Of a stretch of 64,000 nucleotides of DNA, positions 43,792 through 53,231 are shown piece after piece. Both the position numbers and the translations under genes were made by a program. Below the pieces are notes generated by a model. It did no database searches, was not told where the DNA came from, and saw nothing but the letters and a program-made list of their open reading frames with translations. Origin of the DNA: Scandinavium sp036271055 (lineage in GTDB: Bacteria; Pseudomonadota; Gammaproteobacteria; Enterobacterales; Enterobacteriaceae); NCBI RefSeq assembly GCF_036271055.1, contig NZ_DATBBJ010000033.1:1-64000 (forward strand), in the 5' to 3' direction. How positions within the stretch are numbered: position 1 is the first letter of the stretch; every line of letters begins with the position of its first letter.

Positions 43792-45072
43792 TTGTTTGAC
43801 CGTTATGACGCCGGTGAGCAGGCGGTGCTGGTACACATCTATTTTACGCAAGACAAAGATATGGAAGACCTTCAGGAGTTCGAATCCCTGGTCTCTTCCG
43901 CCGGTGTCGAAGCATTGCAGGTGATTACCGGTAGCCGTAAAGCGCCGCACCCAAAGTATTTTGTTGGTGAAGGTAAGGCTGTCGAAATTGCGGAAGCCGT
44001 GAAAGCGACGGGTGCGTCCGTTGTCTTATTCGACCATGCATTAAGTCCGGCCCAGGAGCGAAACCTGGAGCGTTTGTGCGAGTGCAGGGTTATCGATCGT
44101 ACCGGTCTTATTCTCGATATTTTTGCTCAACGTGCCCGCACCCATGAAGGGAAATTGCAGGTTGAGCTGGCGCAGTTGCGCCATCTGGCTACGCGTCTGG
44201 TACGCGGCTGGACCCACCTTGAACGACAGAAAGGCGGAATTGGTTTGCGCGGCCCGGGTGAAACCCAGCTCGAAACTGACCGTCGTTTGCTGCGAAACCG
44301 CATCATGCTCATTCTCTCTCGTCTGGCGAGAGTCGAGAAGCAGCGTGAACAGGGACGCCGTTCACGCAAGAAAGCCGATATCCCAACTGTGTCGCTGGTG
44401 GGTTACACCAACGCCGGGAAATCGACGCTGTTTAATCAGATTACAGAGGCGCAGGTTTACGCCGCAGACCAACTGTTTGCGACACTTGACCCAACTCTGC
44501 GCCGGATTAACGTCGACGATGTGGGCGAAACCGTACTGGCTGATACCGTCGGGTTTATTCGCCATTTGCCACATGACTTAGTGGCGGCGTTTAAAGCGAC
44601 CTTGCAGGAGACGCGTCAGGCGACGCTGCTGTTGCACGTGGTGGATGCTGCGGATGTTCGCTTGCAGGAAAACATTGATGCGGTAAATGTTGTTCTCGAT
44701 GAAATCGAGGCTGACGACATCCCGTCACTGATGGTGATGAACAAGATCGATATGCTGGACGATTTCGAACCGCGTATCGACAGAGATGATGAAAACAAAC
44801 CGATTCGGGTCTGGCTTTCTGCTCAGACCGGAGTGGGTGTACCACTGCTTTTCCAGGCTTTAACCGAGCGGCTTTCCGGTGAGGTGGCACAGCACACGCT
44901 GCGTTTACCCCCGCAGGAAGGGCGTTTACGAAGCCGGTTTTATCAGCTTCAGGCGATAGAAAAAGAGTGGATGGAGGAGGACGGCAGCGTCGGTTTGGAA
45001 ATTCGTATGCCGATCGTGGACTGGCGTCGCCTCTGTAAGCAAGAACCTGCGCTGTCAGACTACATCGTCTGA
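43792..45072 (+). CDS. hflX: Ribosome-splitting GTPase HflX
   Basis: This 426-residue GTPase rescues stalled ribosomes, especially after heat. It has an N-terminal nucleotide-binding HflX domain (GGIGLRGPGETQLETDRR at its end), then a GTPase domain with GYTNAGKSTLFN, DTVGFIRHLP and NKIDML. The start is TTG at 43792 with TAGGAGA upstream, giving the E. coli length. An ERIC element separates it from hflK. Confidence 0.97.
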   Translation: MFDRYDAGEQAVLVHIYFTQDKDMEDLQEFESLVSSAGVEALQVITGSRKAPHPKYFVGEGKAVEIAEAVKATGASVVLFDHALSPAQERNLERLCECRVIDRTGLILDIFAQRARTHEGKLQVELAQLRHLATRLVRGWTHLERQKGGIGLRGPGETQLETDRRLLRNRIMLILSRLARVEKQREQGRRSRKKADIPTVSLVGYTNAGKSTLFNQITEAQVYAADQLFATLDPTLRRINVDDVGETVLADTVGFIRHLPHDLVAAFKATLQETRQATLLLHVVDAADVRLQENIDAVNVVLDEIEADDIPSLMVMNKIDMLDDFEPRIDRDDENKPIRVWLSAQTGVGVPLLFQALTERLSGEVAQHTLRLPPQEGRLRSRFYQLQAIEKEWMEEDGSVGLEIRMPIVDWRRLCKQEPALSDYIV

Positions 45073-45123
45073 CAGACAGTTAGCCTGAAGATTATTCGCC
45101 TTTATACCTGGCAATACAGCCAG

Positions 45124-45248
45124 ATACTCTAAATAGTTCGAGTGGCAGGCAGGCGGCAAGGGAGTGAATCTCCAGGAGCTTACTTTAGTAAGTGACTGGG
45201 GGGAAGGAGTGCAGCCACGCCCCTGTCGCTTGAAATATGAAGAGTATA
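45124..45248. repeat. ERIC element between hflX and hflK
   Basis: This 125-base element has imperfect inverted ends (ATACTCTAAATAGTTCGAG and its partner ending GAAGAGTAT). Its core, GTGAATCTCCAGGAGCTTAC followed by a seven-base turn and AAGTGACTGGGG, matches the enterobacterial repetitive intergenic consensus. It is transcribed within the hflX-hflK interval and can fold into a long hairpin that may affect transcript processing. Confidence 0.93.
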
Positions 45249-45276
45249 CACCGCATAACAAATATGGAGCATATAC

Positions 45277-46551
45277 ATGGCGTGGAATCAGCCCGGTAAT
45301 AACGGACAAGACCGCGACCCGTGGGGAAGCAGCAATAATCAAGGCGGCAACTCTGGGGGAAATGGAAACAAAGGTGGTCGCGATCAGGGGCCTCCTGATC
45401 TGGATGATATCTTCCGCAAACTGAGCAAAAAGCTCGGTGGCTTGGGTGGCGGTAAAGGTGGTTCAGGCGGTGGCACCAGCTCTTCTCAAGGGCCGCGCGC
45501 GCCAATGGGTGGACGCATCGTGGGTATCGCTGCTGCGGCTGTCGTCATCATTTGGGCGGCGAGCGGTTTCTATACCATTAAGGAAGCAGAACGCGGTGTG
45601 GTAACGCGCTTTGGTAAATTCAGCCATCTGGTTGAGCCAGGTCTTAACTGGAAGCCAACGTTTGTTGATGAAGTGACTCCGGTGAACGTGGAAGCGGTTC
45701 GCGAGCTTGCAGCGTCCGGCGTAATGCTGACGTCTGACGAAAACGTGGTGCGCGTTGAAATGAACGTGCAGTACCGCATTACCGACCCGCAGAAATACCT
45801 GTTCAGCGTCACCAGTCCTGATGACAGCCTGCGTCAGGCAACGGACAGTGCCCTGCGTGGTGTTATCGGTAAATACTCCATGGATCGCATCCTGACCGAA
45901 GGTCGTACCGTTATTCGTAGCGATACTCAGCGTGAGCTGGAAGAGACCATTAAACCGTACAACATGGGTATCACTCTGCTGGACGTCAACTTCCAGACGG
46001 CCCGTCCGCCGGAAGAAGTGAAAGCCGCGTTTGATGATGCCATTGCCGCGCGTGAGAACGAGCAGCAGTACATCCGTGAAGCGGAAGCGTACACCAACGA
46101 AGTTCAGCCTCGTGCGAACGGTCAGGCGCAGCGTATTCTCGAAGAAGCGCGTGCATACAAAACCCAGACTGTCCTCGAAGCACAAGGTGAAGTGGCGCGT
46201 TTCGCCAAGCTTCTGCCTGAATATAAGGCTGCACCGGAAATTACCCGTGAACGTTTGTATATCGAAACCATGGAGAAAGTGCTGAGCCATACCCGTAAAG
46301 TGCTGGTCAACGATAAAGGGGGCAACCTGATGGTTCTGCCGCTCGACCAGATGCTGAAAGGTGGCAGTGCCGCACCTGCAAAAAAGAGTGACAGCAGTGG
46401 CGCCGACAGCCTGTTGCGCCTGCCGCCTGCGTCCAGCTCGAGCAGTAGTGCCGGTAGCAGTAGCAGCGCACCGTCTTCAACCGATGACAATATCATGGAC
46501 CAACGCCGTGCTAATGCGCAGCGTAACGACTACCAGCGTCAGGGGGAATAA
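45277..46551 (+). CDS. hflK: FtsH regulator HflK
   Basis: This 424-residue SPFH/band-7 membrane protein forms with HflC a cage around the FtsH protease. It has a Gly/Asn-rich cytoplasmic N-terminus (1-75), one membrane helix at about 80-97, a periplasmic SPFH domain (FTIKEAERGVVTRFGKF-like start), a long helical region and a Ser-rich C-terminal tail. It is two bases from hflC, suggesting translational coupling. Confidence 0.97.
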   Translation: MAWNQPGNNGQDRDPWGSSNNQGGNSGGNGNKGGRDQGPPDLDDIFRKLSKKLGGLGGGKGGSGGGTSSSQGPRAPMGGRIVGIAAAAVVIIWAASGFYTIKEAERGVVTRFGKFSHLVEPGLNWKPTFVDEVTPVNVEAVRELAASGVMLTSDENVVRVEMNVQYRITDPQKYLFSVTSPDDSLRQATDSALRGVIGKYSMDRILTEGRTVIRSDTQRELEETIKPYNMGITLLDVNFQTARPPEEVKAAFDDAIAARENEQQYIREAEAYTNEVQPRANGQAQRILEEARAYKTQTVLEAQGEVARFAKLLPEYKAAPEITRERLYIETMEKVLSHTRKVLVNDKGGNLMVLPLDQMLKGGSAAPAKKSDSSGADSLLRLPPASSSSSSAGSSSSAPSSTDDNIMDQRRANAQRNDYQRQGE

Positions 46552-46553
46552 CG

Positions 46554-47558
46554 ATGCGTAAGTCAGTAATTGCGATAATTATCATCGTGCTGGTGGGTCT
46601 CTACACCTCAGTATTCGTGGTGAAAGAGGGCGAGCGCGGTATTACGCTGCGATTTGGTAAAGTCGTTCGTGACGATGAAAATAAACCGCTGGTGTACGCG
46701 CCAGGTCTGCACTTCAAAGTGCCGTTTATTGAATCTGTTAAAACGCTGGATGCGCGCATTCAGACTATGGACAACCAGGCCGATCGCTTCGTCACCAAAG
46801 AGAAGAAAGATCTGATCGTTGATTCCTACATCAAATGGCGTATCAGCGATTTCAGCCGCTACTATCTGGCAACGGGCGGCGGTGACGTCTCTCAGGCAGA
46901 AGTGCTGCTGAAACGTAAGTTCTCTGACCGTCTGCGTTCTGAAATTGGTCGTCTGGATGTGAAAGACATCGTGACCGATTCCCGTGGTCGTCTGACTATC
47001 GAAGTGCGCGATGCCCTGAACTCCGGTTCTTCTGGTGCGGATGACGAAGTCGAAACGCCAGCAGCAGACAGCGCTATCGCTGAAGCCGCTGAGCGTGTAG
47101 CGGCGGAAACCAACGGTAAAGTGCCTGTTATCAATACCAACAGCATGGCGGCGTTAGGGATTGAAGTGGTTGATGTCCGCATCAAGCAGATCAACCTCCC
47201 GGCGGAAGTGTCGGAAGCGATTTACAATCGTATGCGCGCTGAGCGTGAAGCGGTTGCCCGTCGCCACCGTTCACAGGGTCAGGAAGAAGCTGAAAAACTG
47301 CGTGCAACAGCGGATTATGAAGTGACTAAAACACTGGCAGAGTCTGAGCGTCAGGGTCGTATCCTGCGCGGTGAAGGTGATGCTGAGGCTGCGAAACTGT
47401 TTGCTGATGCATTCAGCCAGGATCCGGATTTCTATGCCTTTATCCGTAGCCTGCGTGCCTATGAGAACAGCTTCCAGAGCAATCAGGATGTGATGGTGCT
47501 CAGCCCGGACAGCGATTTCTTCCGCTACATGAAGACGCCGACCAGCGCAACGCGCTAA
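46554..47558 (+). CDS. hflC: FtsH regulator HflC
   Basis: This 334-residue partner of HflK begins with a membrane helix (about 4-20) followed by VVKEGERGITLRFGKV, the start of the SPFH domain. A helical coiled region rich in Arg, Glu and Ala follows (MRAEREAVARRHRSQGQEEAEKLRA), then LRAYENSFQSNQDVMVLSPDSDFFRYM. Length equals E. coli HflC. A terminator follows. Confidence 0.98.
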   Translation: MRKSVIAIIIIVLVGLYTSVFVVKEGERGITLRFGKVVRDDENKPLVYAPGLHFKVPFIESVKTLDARIQTMDNQADRFVTKEKKDLIVDSYIKWRISDFSRYYLATGGGDVSQAEVLLKRKFSDRLRSEIGRLDVKDIVTDSRGRLTIEVRDALNSGSSGADDEVETPAADSAIAEAAERVAAETNGKVPVINTNSMAALGIEVVDVRIKQINLPAEVSEAIYNRMRAEREAVARRHRSQGQEEAEKLRATADYEVTKTLAESERQGRILRGEGDAEAAKLFADAFSQDPDFYAFIRSLRAYENSFQSNQDVMVLSPDSDFFRYMKTPTSATR

Positions 47559-47586
47559 ACTACCCGGCAGTCGCTTTATTGAAAAA

Positions 47587-47612
47587 CCACCGCACTGGCG
47601 GTGGTTTTCTTT
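47587..47612 (+). terminator. Terminator after hflC
   Basis: A CCACCGC/GCGGTGG stem with a four-base loop, preceded by A residues and followed by TTTTCTTTT, lies 28 bases after the hflC stop. Confidence 0.9.
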
Positions 47613-47626
47613 TATCAGGATAAACC

Positions 47627-47824
47627 ATGAACTCAACAATTTGGCTCGCGCTTGCGCTGGTGTTGGTCCTTGAAGGGCTTGGGCCGATGCTCTATCCGCA
47701 GGCGTGGCGCAAAATGGTGGCCGCACTTTCGCAGTTACCGGATCATATTTTACGTCGTTTTGGCGGCGGTCTTGTGGTTGCTGGCGTGGTTATCTACTAC
47801 ATGTTGACAAAAGCGTTGGGTTGA
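47627..47824 (+). CDS. yjeT: DUF2065 membrane protein YjeT
   Basis: This 65-residue protein has two membrane helices (about 5-22 and 43-62) separated by a short basic loop (YPQAWRKMV). It matches the DUF2065 family and its usual place between hflC and purA. Function is unknown. An AGGATAAACC ribosome region precedes the ATG. Confidence 0.93.
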   Translation: MNSTIWLALALVLVLEGLGPMLYPQAWRKMVAALSQLPDHILRRFGGGLVVAGVVIYYMLTKALG

Positions 47825-47904
47825 CACCCTGTTAGCTTGCCCGGTCGGATTTTGCCTGGAAAAAGTGCTGTATCTCTGAAAAAGCGATGGTAGAATCCTT
47901 TTTT

Positions 47905-47920
47905 AAGCAAACGGTGATTT
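47905..47920 (+). promoter_or_regulatory. PurR-type operator before purA
   Basis: AAGCAAACGGTGATTT keeps the left half of the PurR consensus ACGCAAACG and less of the right half. It lies just before the purA start and after a -10-like TAGAAT (47891-47896). PurR control of purA is known in E. coli. Confidence 0.5.
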
Positions 47921-47926
47921 TGAAAA

Positions 47927-49225
47927 ATGGGTAACAACGTCGTCGTACTGGGCACCCAATGGGGTGACGAAGGTAAAGGGAAGATCGTCGATCTCCTGAC
48001 TGAACGGGCTAAATATGTTGTACGCTACCAGGGCGGTCACAACGCAGGCCATACTCTCGTAATCAACGGTGAAAAAACCGTCCTCCATCTTATTCCATCA
48101 GGCATTCTTCGTGACAACGTGACCAGCATCATCGGTAACGGCGTTGTGCTGTCTCCTGCTGCACTGATGAAAGAGATGAAAGAACTGGAAGACCGTGGGA
48201 TCCCGGTTCGCGAACGTCTGCTGCTCTCCGAAGCATGCCCGTTGATCCTTGATTATCATGTTGCGCTGGACGTAGCTCGTGAAAAAGCGCGCGGTGCAAA
48301 AGCTATCGGCACCACCGGTCGTGGTATCGGCCCTGCTTATGAAGATAAAGTGGCCCGTCGTGGCCTGCGCGTTGGTGACCTGTTCGACAAAGCGACCTTC
48401 GCCGACAAACTGAAAGAAGTGATGGAATATCACAACTTCCAGCTGGTGAACTTCTACAAAGCCGAAGCCGTTGATTTCCAGAAAGTGCTGGATGATGTCA
48501 TGGCGGTTGCTGACATCCTGACCGCTATGGTTGTCGACGTTTCCGAACTGCTGGATCAAGCGCGTAAGCGTGGTGATTTCATCATGTTTGAAGGTGCTCA
48601 GGGTACGCTGCTGGACATTGACCACGGTACTTATCCGTACGTGACCTCTTCCAACACCACCGCAGGTGGCGTAGCGACAGGTTCCGGCCTGGGTCCACGT
48701 TATGTTGATTACGTACTGGGCATCATCAAAGCCTACTCTACCCGTGTAGGTGCAGGTCCATTCCCAACCGAACTGTTCGATGAAACCGGCGAGTTCCTCT
48801 GCAAGCAGGGTAACGAGTTTGGTGCGACCACCGGTCGTCGTCGTCGCTGTGGTTGGCTGGATGCGGTTGCTGTGCGCCGTGCTGTACAGATCAACTCCCT
48901 CTCTGGCTTCTGCCTGACCAAACTGGACGTTCTGGATGGTCTTAAAGAAGTGAAAATCTGCGTAGGCTACCGTATGCCTGATGGCCGTGAAGTGACCACC
49001 ACTCCACTGGCAGCAGACGACTGGGAAGGTATCGAGCCGATTTATGAGTCCATGCCGGGCTGGTCTGAGACCACCTTCGGTGTGAAAGAGCGCAGTGGCT
49101 TGCCACAGGCTGCTCTGGACTACGTAAAACGTATCGAAGAACTGACCGGTGTGCCGATTGATATTATTTCAACAGGCCCAGACCGTAGTGAAACCATGAT
49201 CCTGCGCGACCCGTTCGACGCATAA
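47927..49225 (+). CDS. purA: Adenylosuccinate synthetase
   Basis: This 432-residue enzyme joins IMP and aspartate using GTP in the first step from IMP to AMP. The P-loop GDEGKGKIVDLL is near the N-terminus, with GGHNAGHT after it. Other family stretches are GTTGRGIGPAYEDK, FEGAQGTLLDIDHGTYPYVTSSNT and TTGRRRRCGW. Length equals E. coli PurA. Confidence 0.99.
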   Translation: MGNNVVVLGTQWGDEGKGKIVDLLTERAKYVVRYQGGHNAGHTLVINGEKTVLHLIPSGILRDNVTSIIGNGVVLSPAALMKEMKELEDRGIPVRERLLLSEACPLILDYHVALDVAREKARGAKAIGTTGRGIGPAYEDKVARRGLRVGDLFDKATFADKLKEVMEYHNFQLVNFYKAEAVDFQKVLDDVMAVADILTAMVVDVSELLDQARKRGDFIMFEGAQGTLLDIDHGTYPYVTSSNTTAGGVATGSGLGPRYVDYVLGIIKAYSTRVGAGPFPTELFDETGEFLCKQGNEFGATTGRRRRCGWLDAVAVRRAVQINSLSGFCLTKLDVLDGLKEVKICVGYRMPDGREVTTTPLAADDWEGIEPIYESMPGWSETTFGVKERSGLPQAALDYVKRIEELTGVPIDIISTGPDRSETMILRDPFDA

Positions 49226-49364
49226 TCATGCCAGGGGCGCAACTCTTGCGCCCCTCTGTTCCCGCTTTCCACCTTCCTCTGCTTAAATTAATTAACCGCT
49301 ATTTAGCTGGCTGGTTTATCATCAATGGTAATAACACCCCGTTTTTCCCTGCTTTGAGGTTGAT

Positions 49365-49790
49365 GTGCAGTTAACGAGTTTCACCGATTACGGATTGCGT
49401 GCGCTAATCTATATGGCATCGCTGCCGGACGGTCGAATGACCAATATCTCTGAGGTGACAGAGGTGTATGGCGTATCCCGTAATCATATGGTTAAAATAA
49501 TCAACCAGTTAAGCCGTGCAGGTTTCGTAGATGCCGTGCGCGGAAAAAACGGGGGTATTCGTCTGGGCAAACCGGCAAAGGACATTTGTGTTGGCGATGT
49601 GGTGCGTGAATTAGAACCTTTAACGCTGGTGAATTGCAGCAGCGAATTTTGCCACATTACGCCCGCCTGCCGTTTGAAACAGGCGCTTTCTAAGGCCGTG
49701 AACAGTTTTCTCAAGGAGCTGGATAACTACACACTGGCCGATTTGGTTGAAGAGAATCAACCGCTTTATAAATTATTGCTGGTGGAGTGA
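49365..49790 (+). CDS. nsrR: Nitric oxide-sensing repressor NsrR
   Basis: This 141-residue Rrf2-family repressor senses NO through a [2Fe-2S] cluster and controls NO-detoxifying genes. Three cluster cysteines are visible in CSSEFCHITPAC; the winged helix covers about residues 1-60. The start is GTG with GAGG upstream, as in E. coli. It precedes rnr by 38 bases and is probably cotranscribed with rnr and rlmB. Confidence 0.97.
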   Translation: MQLTSFTDYGLRALIYMASLPDGRMTNISEVTEVYGVSRNHMVKIINQLSRAGFVDAVRGKNGGIRLGKPAKDICVGDVVRELEPLTLVNCSSEFCHITPACRLKQALSKAVNSFLKELDNYTLADLVEENQPLYKLLLVE

Positions 49791-49828
49791 ACCATCACTT
49801 CATTGGAGCTGACAACGGAGGAACCGCT

Positions 49829-52285
49829 ATGTCACACGATCCTTTCAAAGAACGCGAAGCTGAAAAATACGCGAACCCAATCCCTAGCCGGGAATTCATC
49901 CTCGAATTCATCACCAAACGCGAAAAACCCGTCAGCCGAGATGAGCTGGCGAATGAGCTGAATATCGAAGGTGAAGAACAGCAGGAAGCCCTGCGTCGCC
50001 GCCTGCGCGCCATGGAGCGCGACGGGCAACTCGTTTTCACCCGCCGCCAGTGTTATGCGCTGCCGGAACGTCTTGATTTGCTGAAGGGGAAAGTCATTGG
50101 TCATCGCGATGGCTTTGGCTTCCTGCGCGTCGAAGGGCGTAAAGACGATCTCTATCTTTCATCTGAACAGATGAAAATGTGCATGCACGGCGATCTGGTG
50201 CTGGCGCAACCGCTGGGTGCCGATCGTAAAGGCCGTCGCGAAGCGCGCATTGTTCGCGTGCTGGAGCCAAGAACCGGGCAGATCGTGGGCCGCTACTTTA
50301 CCGATGCGGGCATCGGCTTTGTGGTGCCAGACGACAGCCGTCTGAGTTTTGATATTCTCATCCCGGCAGAAGATCTGATGGGCGCGATGATGGGCTTTGT
50401 GGTGGTCGTTGAGCTGACTCAACGTCCGACGCGCCGTACCAAAGCCATCGGTAAAATTGTGGAAGTGCTGGGCGATAACATGGGCACCGGCATGGCCGTT
50501 GATATGGCGCTGCGTACCCATGACATTCCTTACGTCTGGCCGCCAGAAGTCGAAAAACAGATTGCCAACCTGAAAGAACAGGTGCCGGAAGAAGCAAAAA
50601 TCGGCCGTGTGGATCTTCGTGATTTACCGCTGGTGACCATCGACGGTGAAGACGCCCGTGACTTTGATGACGCCGTATTCTGTGAGAAGAAACGCGGCGG
50701 CGGCTGGCGTTTGTGGGTAGCTATCGCTGACGTCAGTTATTACGTGCGTCCACCGACCGCACTGGATGCCGAAGCCCGCAACCGTGGCACTTCAGTTTAC
50801 TTCCCGTCGCAGGTTGTGCCGATGCTGCCGGAAGTGCTGTCCAACGGTCTGTGCTCTCTGAACCCGCAGGTCGACAGACTCTGTATGGTCTGTGAAATGA
50901 CCATTTCGGCTAAAGGCCGCCTGACGAGCTATACATTCTACGAAGCGGTAATGAGTTCTCATGCTCGCCTGACGTACAACAAAGTCTGGCATATTCTGCA
51001 AGGCGATCAGGATCTGCGCGAGCAGTACGCCCCGCTGGTGAAGCATATCGAAGAGCTGCACAACCTCTACAAAGTGCTGGATGTCTCCCGCGCGGAGCGT
51101 GGTGGGATCTCGTTTGAAAGCGAAGAAGCGAAGTTTATCTTCAACGCCGAGCGTCGCATTGAGCGCATTGAGCAAACCCAGCGCAACGATGCCCATAAGC
51201 TTATTGAAGAGTGCATGATCCTCGCCAATATTTCGGCAGCGCGTTTTGTCGAGAAAGAGTCGGAGCCTGCGTTGTTCCGTATTCACGATAAGCCTACCGA
51301 AGAAGCGATCACCTCTTTCCGTACAGTCCTTGCGGAACTAGGCCTTGAATTGCCGGGTGGTGCGAAGCCAGAGCCGCGCGATTACGCCGATCTGCTGACC
51401 TCCATCGCTGATCGTCCGGATCACGAAATGCTGCAAACTATGCTGCTGCGTTCGATGAAACAGGCGATCTACGATCCAGAAAACCGCGGTCATTTCGGCC
51501 TGGCGCTGCAATCTTATGCGCACTTTACCTCCCCGATTCGTCGTTATCCGGACCTGTCGCTTCACCGCGCCATTAAATATCTGCTGGCGAAAGATGAAGG
51601 CCATACAGGCAACTCAACGGATACCGGCGGCTGGCACTACACCATGGAAGAGATGCTGCAATTGGGTCAGCACTGTTCCTTGACCGAACGCCGCGCCGAC
51701 GAAGCGACCCGTGAAGTGTCTGACTGGCTGAAGTGCGACTTCATGCAGGATCAGGTGGGGAATGTCTTCCCGGGCGTTATCGCCAGCGTCACCGGCTTTG
51801 GCTTCTTTGTGCGTCTGACCGATCTGTTCATCGACGGTCTGGTGCATGTCTCTTCGCTCGACAATGACTACTATCGTTTCGACCAAATTGGTCAGCGTCT
51901 AATTGGCGAATCTGGCGGGCAGACTTACCGTCTGGGCGACCGCGTGGAAGTGCGCGTGGAAGCCGTCAACATGGATGAGCGTAAAATCGACTTCTCGTTG
52001 ATTTCCAGCGAGCGTGGCCCGCGTAACGTCGGTAAAACCGCACGTGAAAATGCGAAAAAACCGGGTAACGGTAAGTCTGGCAGCAAACGTCGTCAGGCTG
52101 GCAAAAAGGTAAACTTTGAGCCGGATAGCGCGTTCCGTGGCGAGAAAGGCCAGGCCAAACAGAAGCCAAAAGCGGCGAAGAAAGAAGCTGCCAGTAAAAA
52201 AGCCAAAAAGCCGTCGGAAAAAACGCAGAAAATCGCATCGGCCACCAGGGCTAAACGCGCAACGAAGAAAAACGTAGCCGAGTAA
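49829..52285 (+). CDS. rnr: Exoribonuclease R
   Basis: This 818-residue 3'-to-5' exonuclease degrades structured RNA and joins tmRNA-mediated decay of faulty messages. It has an N-terminal helix-turn-helix, two cold-shock domains, an RNB domain with the Asp cluster DGEDARDFDDAV, an S1 domain (GVIASVTGFGFFVRL) and a Lys-rich tail from about 730. The ATG at 49829 follows GGAGG; the ATG 14 codons upstream overlaps nsrR and lacks a site. Confidence 0.98.
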   Translation: MSHDPFKEREAEKYANPIPSREFILEFITKREKPVSRDELANELNIEGEEQQEALRRRLRAMERDGQLVFTRRQCYALPERLDLLKGKVIGHRDGFGFLRVEGRKDDLYLSSEQMKMCMHGDLVLAQPLGADRKGRREARIVRVLEPRTGQIVGRYFTDAGIGFVVPDDSRLSFDILIPAEDLMGAMMGFVVVVELTQRPTRRTKAIGKIVEVLGDNMGTGMAVDMALRTHDIPYVWPPEVEKQIANLKEQVPEEAKIGRVDLRDLPLVTIDGEDARDFDDAVFCEKKRGGGWRLWVAIADVSYYVRPPTALDAEARNRGTSVYFPSQVVPMLPEVLSNGLCSLNPQVDRLCMVCEMTISAKGRLTSYTFYEAVMSSHARLTYNKVWHILQGDQDLREQYAPLVKHIEELHNLYKVLDVSRAERGGISFESEEAKFIFNAERRIERIEQTQRNDAHKLIEECMILANISAARFVEKESEPALFRIHDKPTEEAITSFRTVLAELGLELPGGAKPEPRDYADLLTSIADRPDHEMLQTMLLRSMKQAIYDPENRGHFGLALQSYAHFTSPIRRYPDLSLHRAIKYLLAKDEGHTGNSTDTGGWHYTMEEMLQLGQHCSLTERRADEATREVSDWLKCDFMQDQVGNVFPGVIASVTGFGFFVRLTDLFIDGLVHVSSLDNDYYRFDQIGQRLIGESGGQTYRLGDRVEVRVEAVNMDERKIDFSLISSERGPRNVGKTARENAKKPGNGKSGSKRRQAGKKVNFEPDSAFRGEKGQAKQKPKAAKKEAASKKAKKPSEKTQKIASATRAKRATKKNVAE

Positions 52286-52295
52286 TTTTAACCTT

Positions 52296-52336
52296 CGCCC
52301 TCGCTTCTCTCTAAAAAGAGAGGCCGGGGCGAGGGG
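52296..52336. repeat. Palindromic hairpin between rnr and rlmB
   Basis: An imperfect stem of CGCCCTCGC with GGGGCGAGG encloses a TCTCT/AGAGA inner stem. It resembles the element at 29029-29054. It may stabilise or terminate the rnr transcript. Confidence 0.45.
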
Positions 52337-52366
52337 ATTAACGATCAACAATTTACGAGTATATTC

Positions 52367-53098
52367 ATGAGTGAAATGATTTACGGCATCCACGCGGTGC
52401 AGGCCCTGTTGGAGCGCGCCCCGGAGCGTTTTCAGGAAGTCTTTATTCTGAAAGGCCGCGAAGATAAACGTCTGATGCCGCTTATCCACGCGCTGGAAGC
52501 GCAAGGTGTGGTGATTCAGGTCGCTAACCGCCAGTACCTTGACGAAAAAAGCGAAGGCGCTGTGCATCAGGGGATCATCGCCCGTGTGAAAGAGGGGCGT
52601 AAGTATCAGGAAAACGATCTGCCAGACTTGCTCGCTCAGTTCGAGAACCCTTTCCTGCTGATCCTTGATGGCGTTACTGATCCGCATAATCTCGGCGCAT
52701 GCTTGCGTAGCGCGGATGCCGCGGGTGTTCATGCGGTGATTGTGCCGCGCGATCGTTCCGCGCAACTTAACGCGACGGCGAAAAAAGTCGCCTGCGGAGC
52801 CGCTGAAAATGTGCCGCTGATTTCCGTCACCAACCTGGCGCGCACCATGCGTCTGTTGCAGGAAGAGAATATCTGGATCGTCGGCACCGCTGGTGAAGCT
52901 GACCACACGCTGTATCAGAGCAAAATGACGGGCCGTATGGCGCTGGTAATGGGTGCGGAAGGGGAAGGGATGCGTCGCCTGACCCGTGAGCACTGCGATG
53001 AGCTGATCAGCATCCCGATGGCGGGTAGCGTGTCGTCACTGAACGTTTCCGTTGCCACAGGCATCTGTCTGTTCGAAGCGGTACGTCAGCGCGGGTAA
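52367..53098 (+). CDS. rlmB: 23S rRNA 2'-O-methyltransferase RlmB
   Basis: This 243-residue SPOUT-class enzyme methylates G2251 of 23S rRNA, in the peptidyl-transferase loop. The trefoil-knot motifs are NLGACLRSADAAGVHAVIVP, MGAEGEGMRRL and SIPMAGSVSSLNVSVA. Length equals E. coli RlmB. A BIME follows, and beyond it synteny with E. coli breaks. Confidence 0.98.
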   Translation: MSEMIYGIHAVQALLERAPERFQEVFILKGREDKRLMPLIHALEAQGVVIQVANRQYLDEKSEGAVHQGIIARVKEGRKYQENDLPDLLAQFENPFLLILDGVTDPHNLGACLRSADAAGVHAVIVPRDRSAQLNATAKKVACGAAENVPLISVTNLARTMRLLQEENIWIVGTAGEADHTLYQSKMTGRMALVMGAEGEGMRRLTREHCDELISIPMAGSVSSLNVSVATGICLFEAVRQRG

Positions 53099-53106
53099 CA
53101 TGTTGT

Positions 53107-53197
53107 GCCGGGTGGCGGCTACGCCTGACCCGGCCTACAAAAGAACGGTCCTGCTGGCCCGGATTCTGTAGGCCTGGCAAGCGAAGCGCCGCCGGGC
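53107..53197. repeat. BIME: two inverted REP sequences
   Basis: REP units GCCGGGTGGCGGCTACGCC (53107 onward, closing with ACCCGGC) and CTGGCAAGCGAAGCGCCGCC (53173 onward) are oppositely oriented between rlmB and the convergent yjgR. Each can form a GC-rich hairpin. Confidence 0.85.
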
Positions 53198-53231
53198 AAT
53201 TCAGCGACACTTCACTGGCAACAACCCTCAA

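Noticed and set aside
45164..45424. Small open frame starting in the ERIC element
   Set aside because: It lies in the repeat and overlaps hflK in another frame; no protein family match.
51899..52993. Open frame of 364 codons opposite rnr and rlmB
   Set aside because: It crosses two well-supported genes on the other strand and resembles no protein family.
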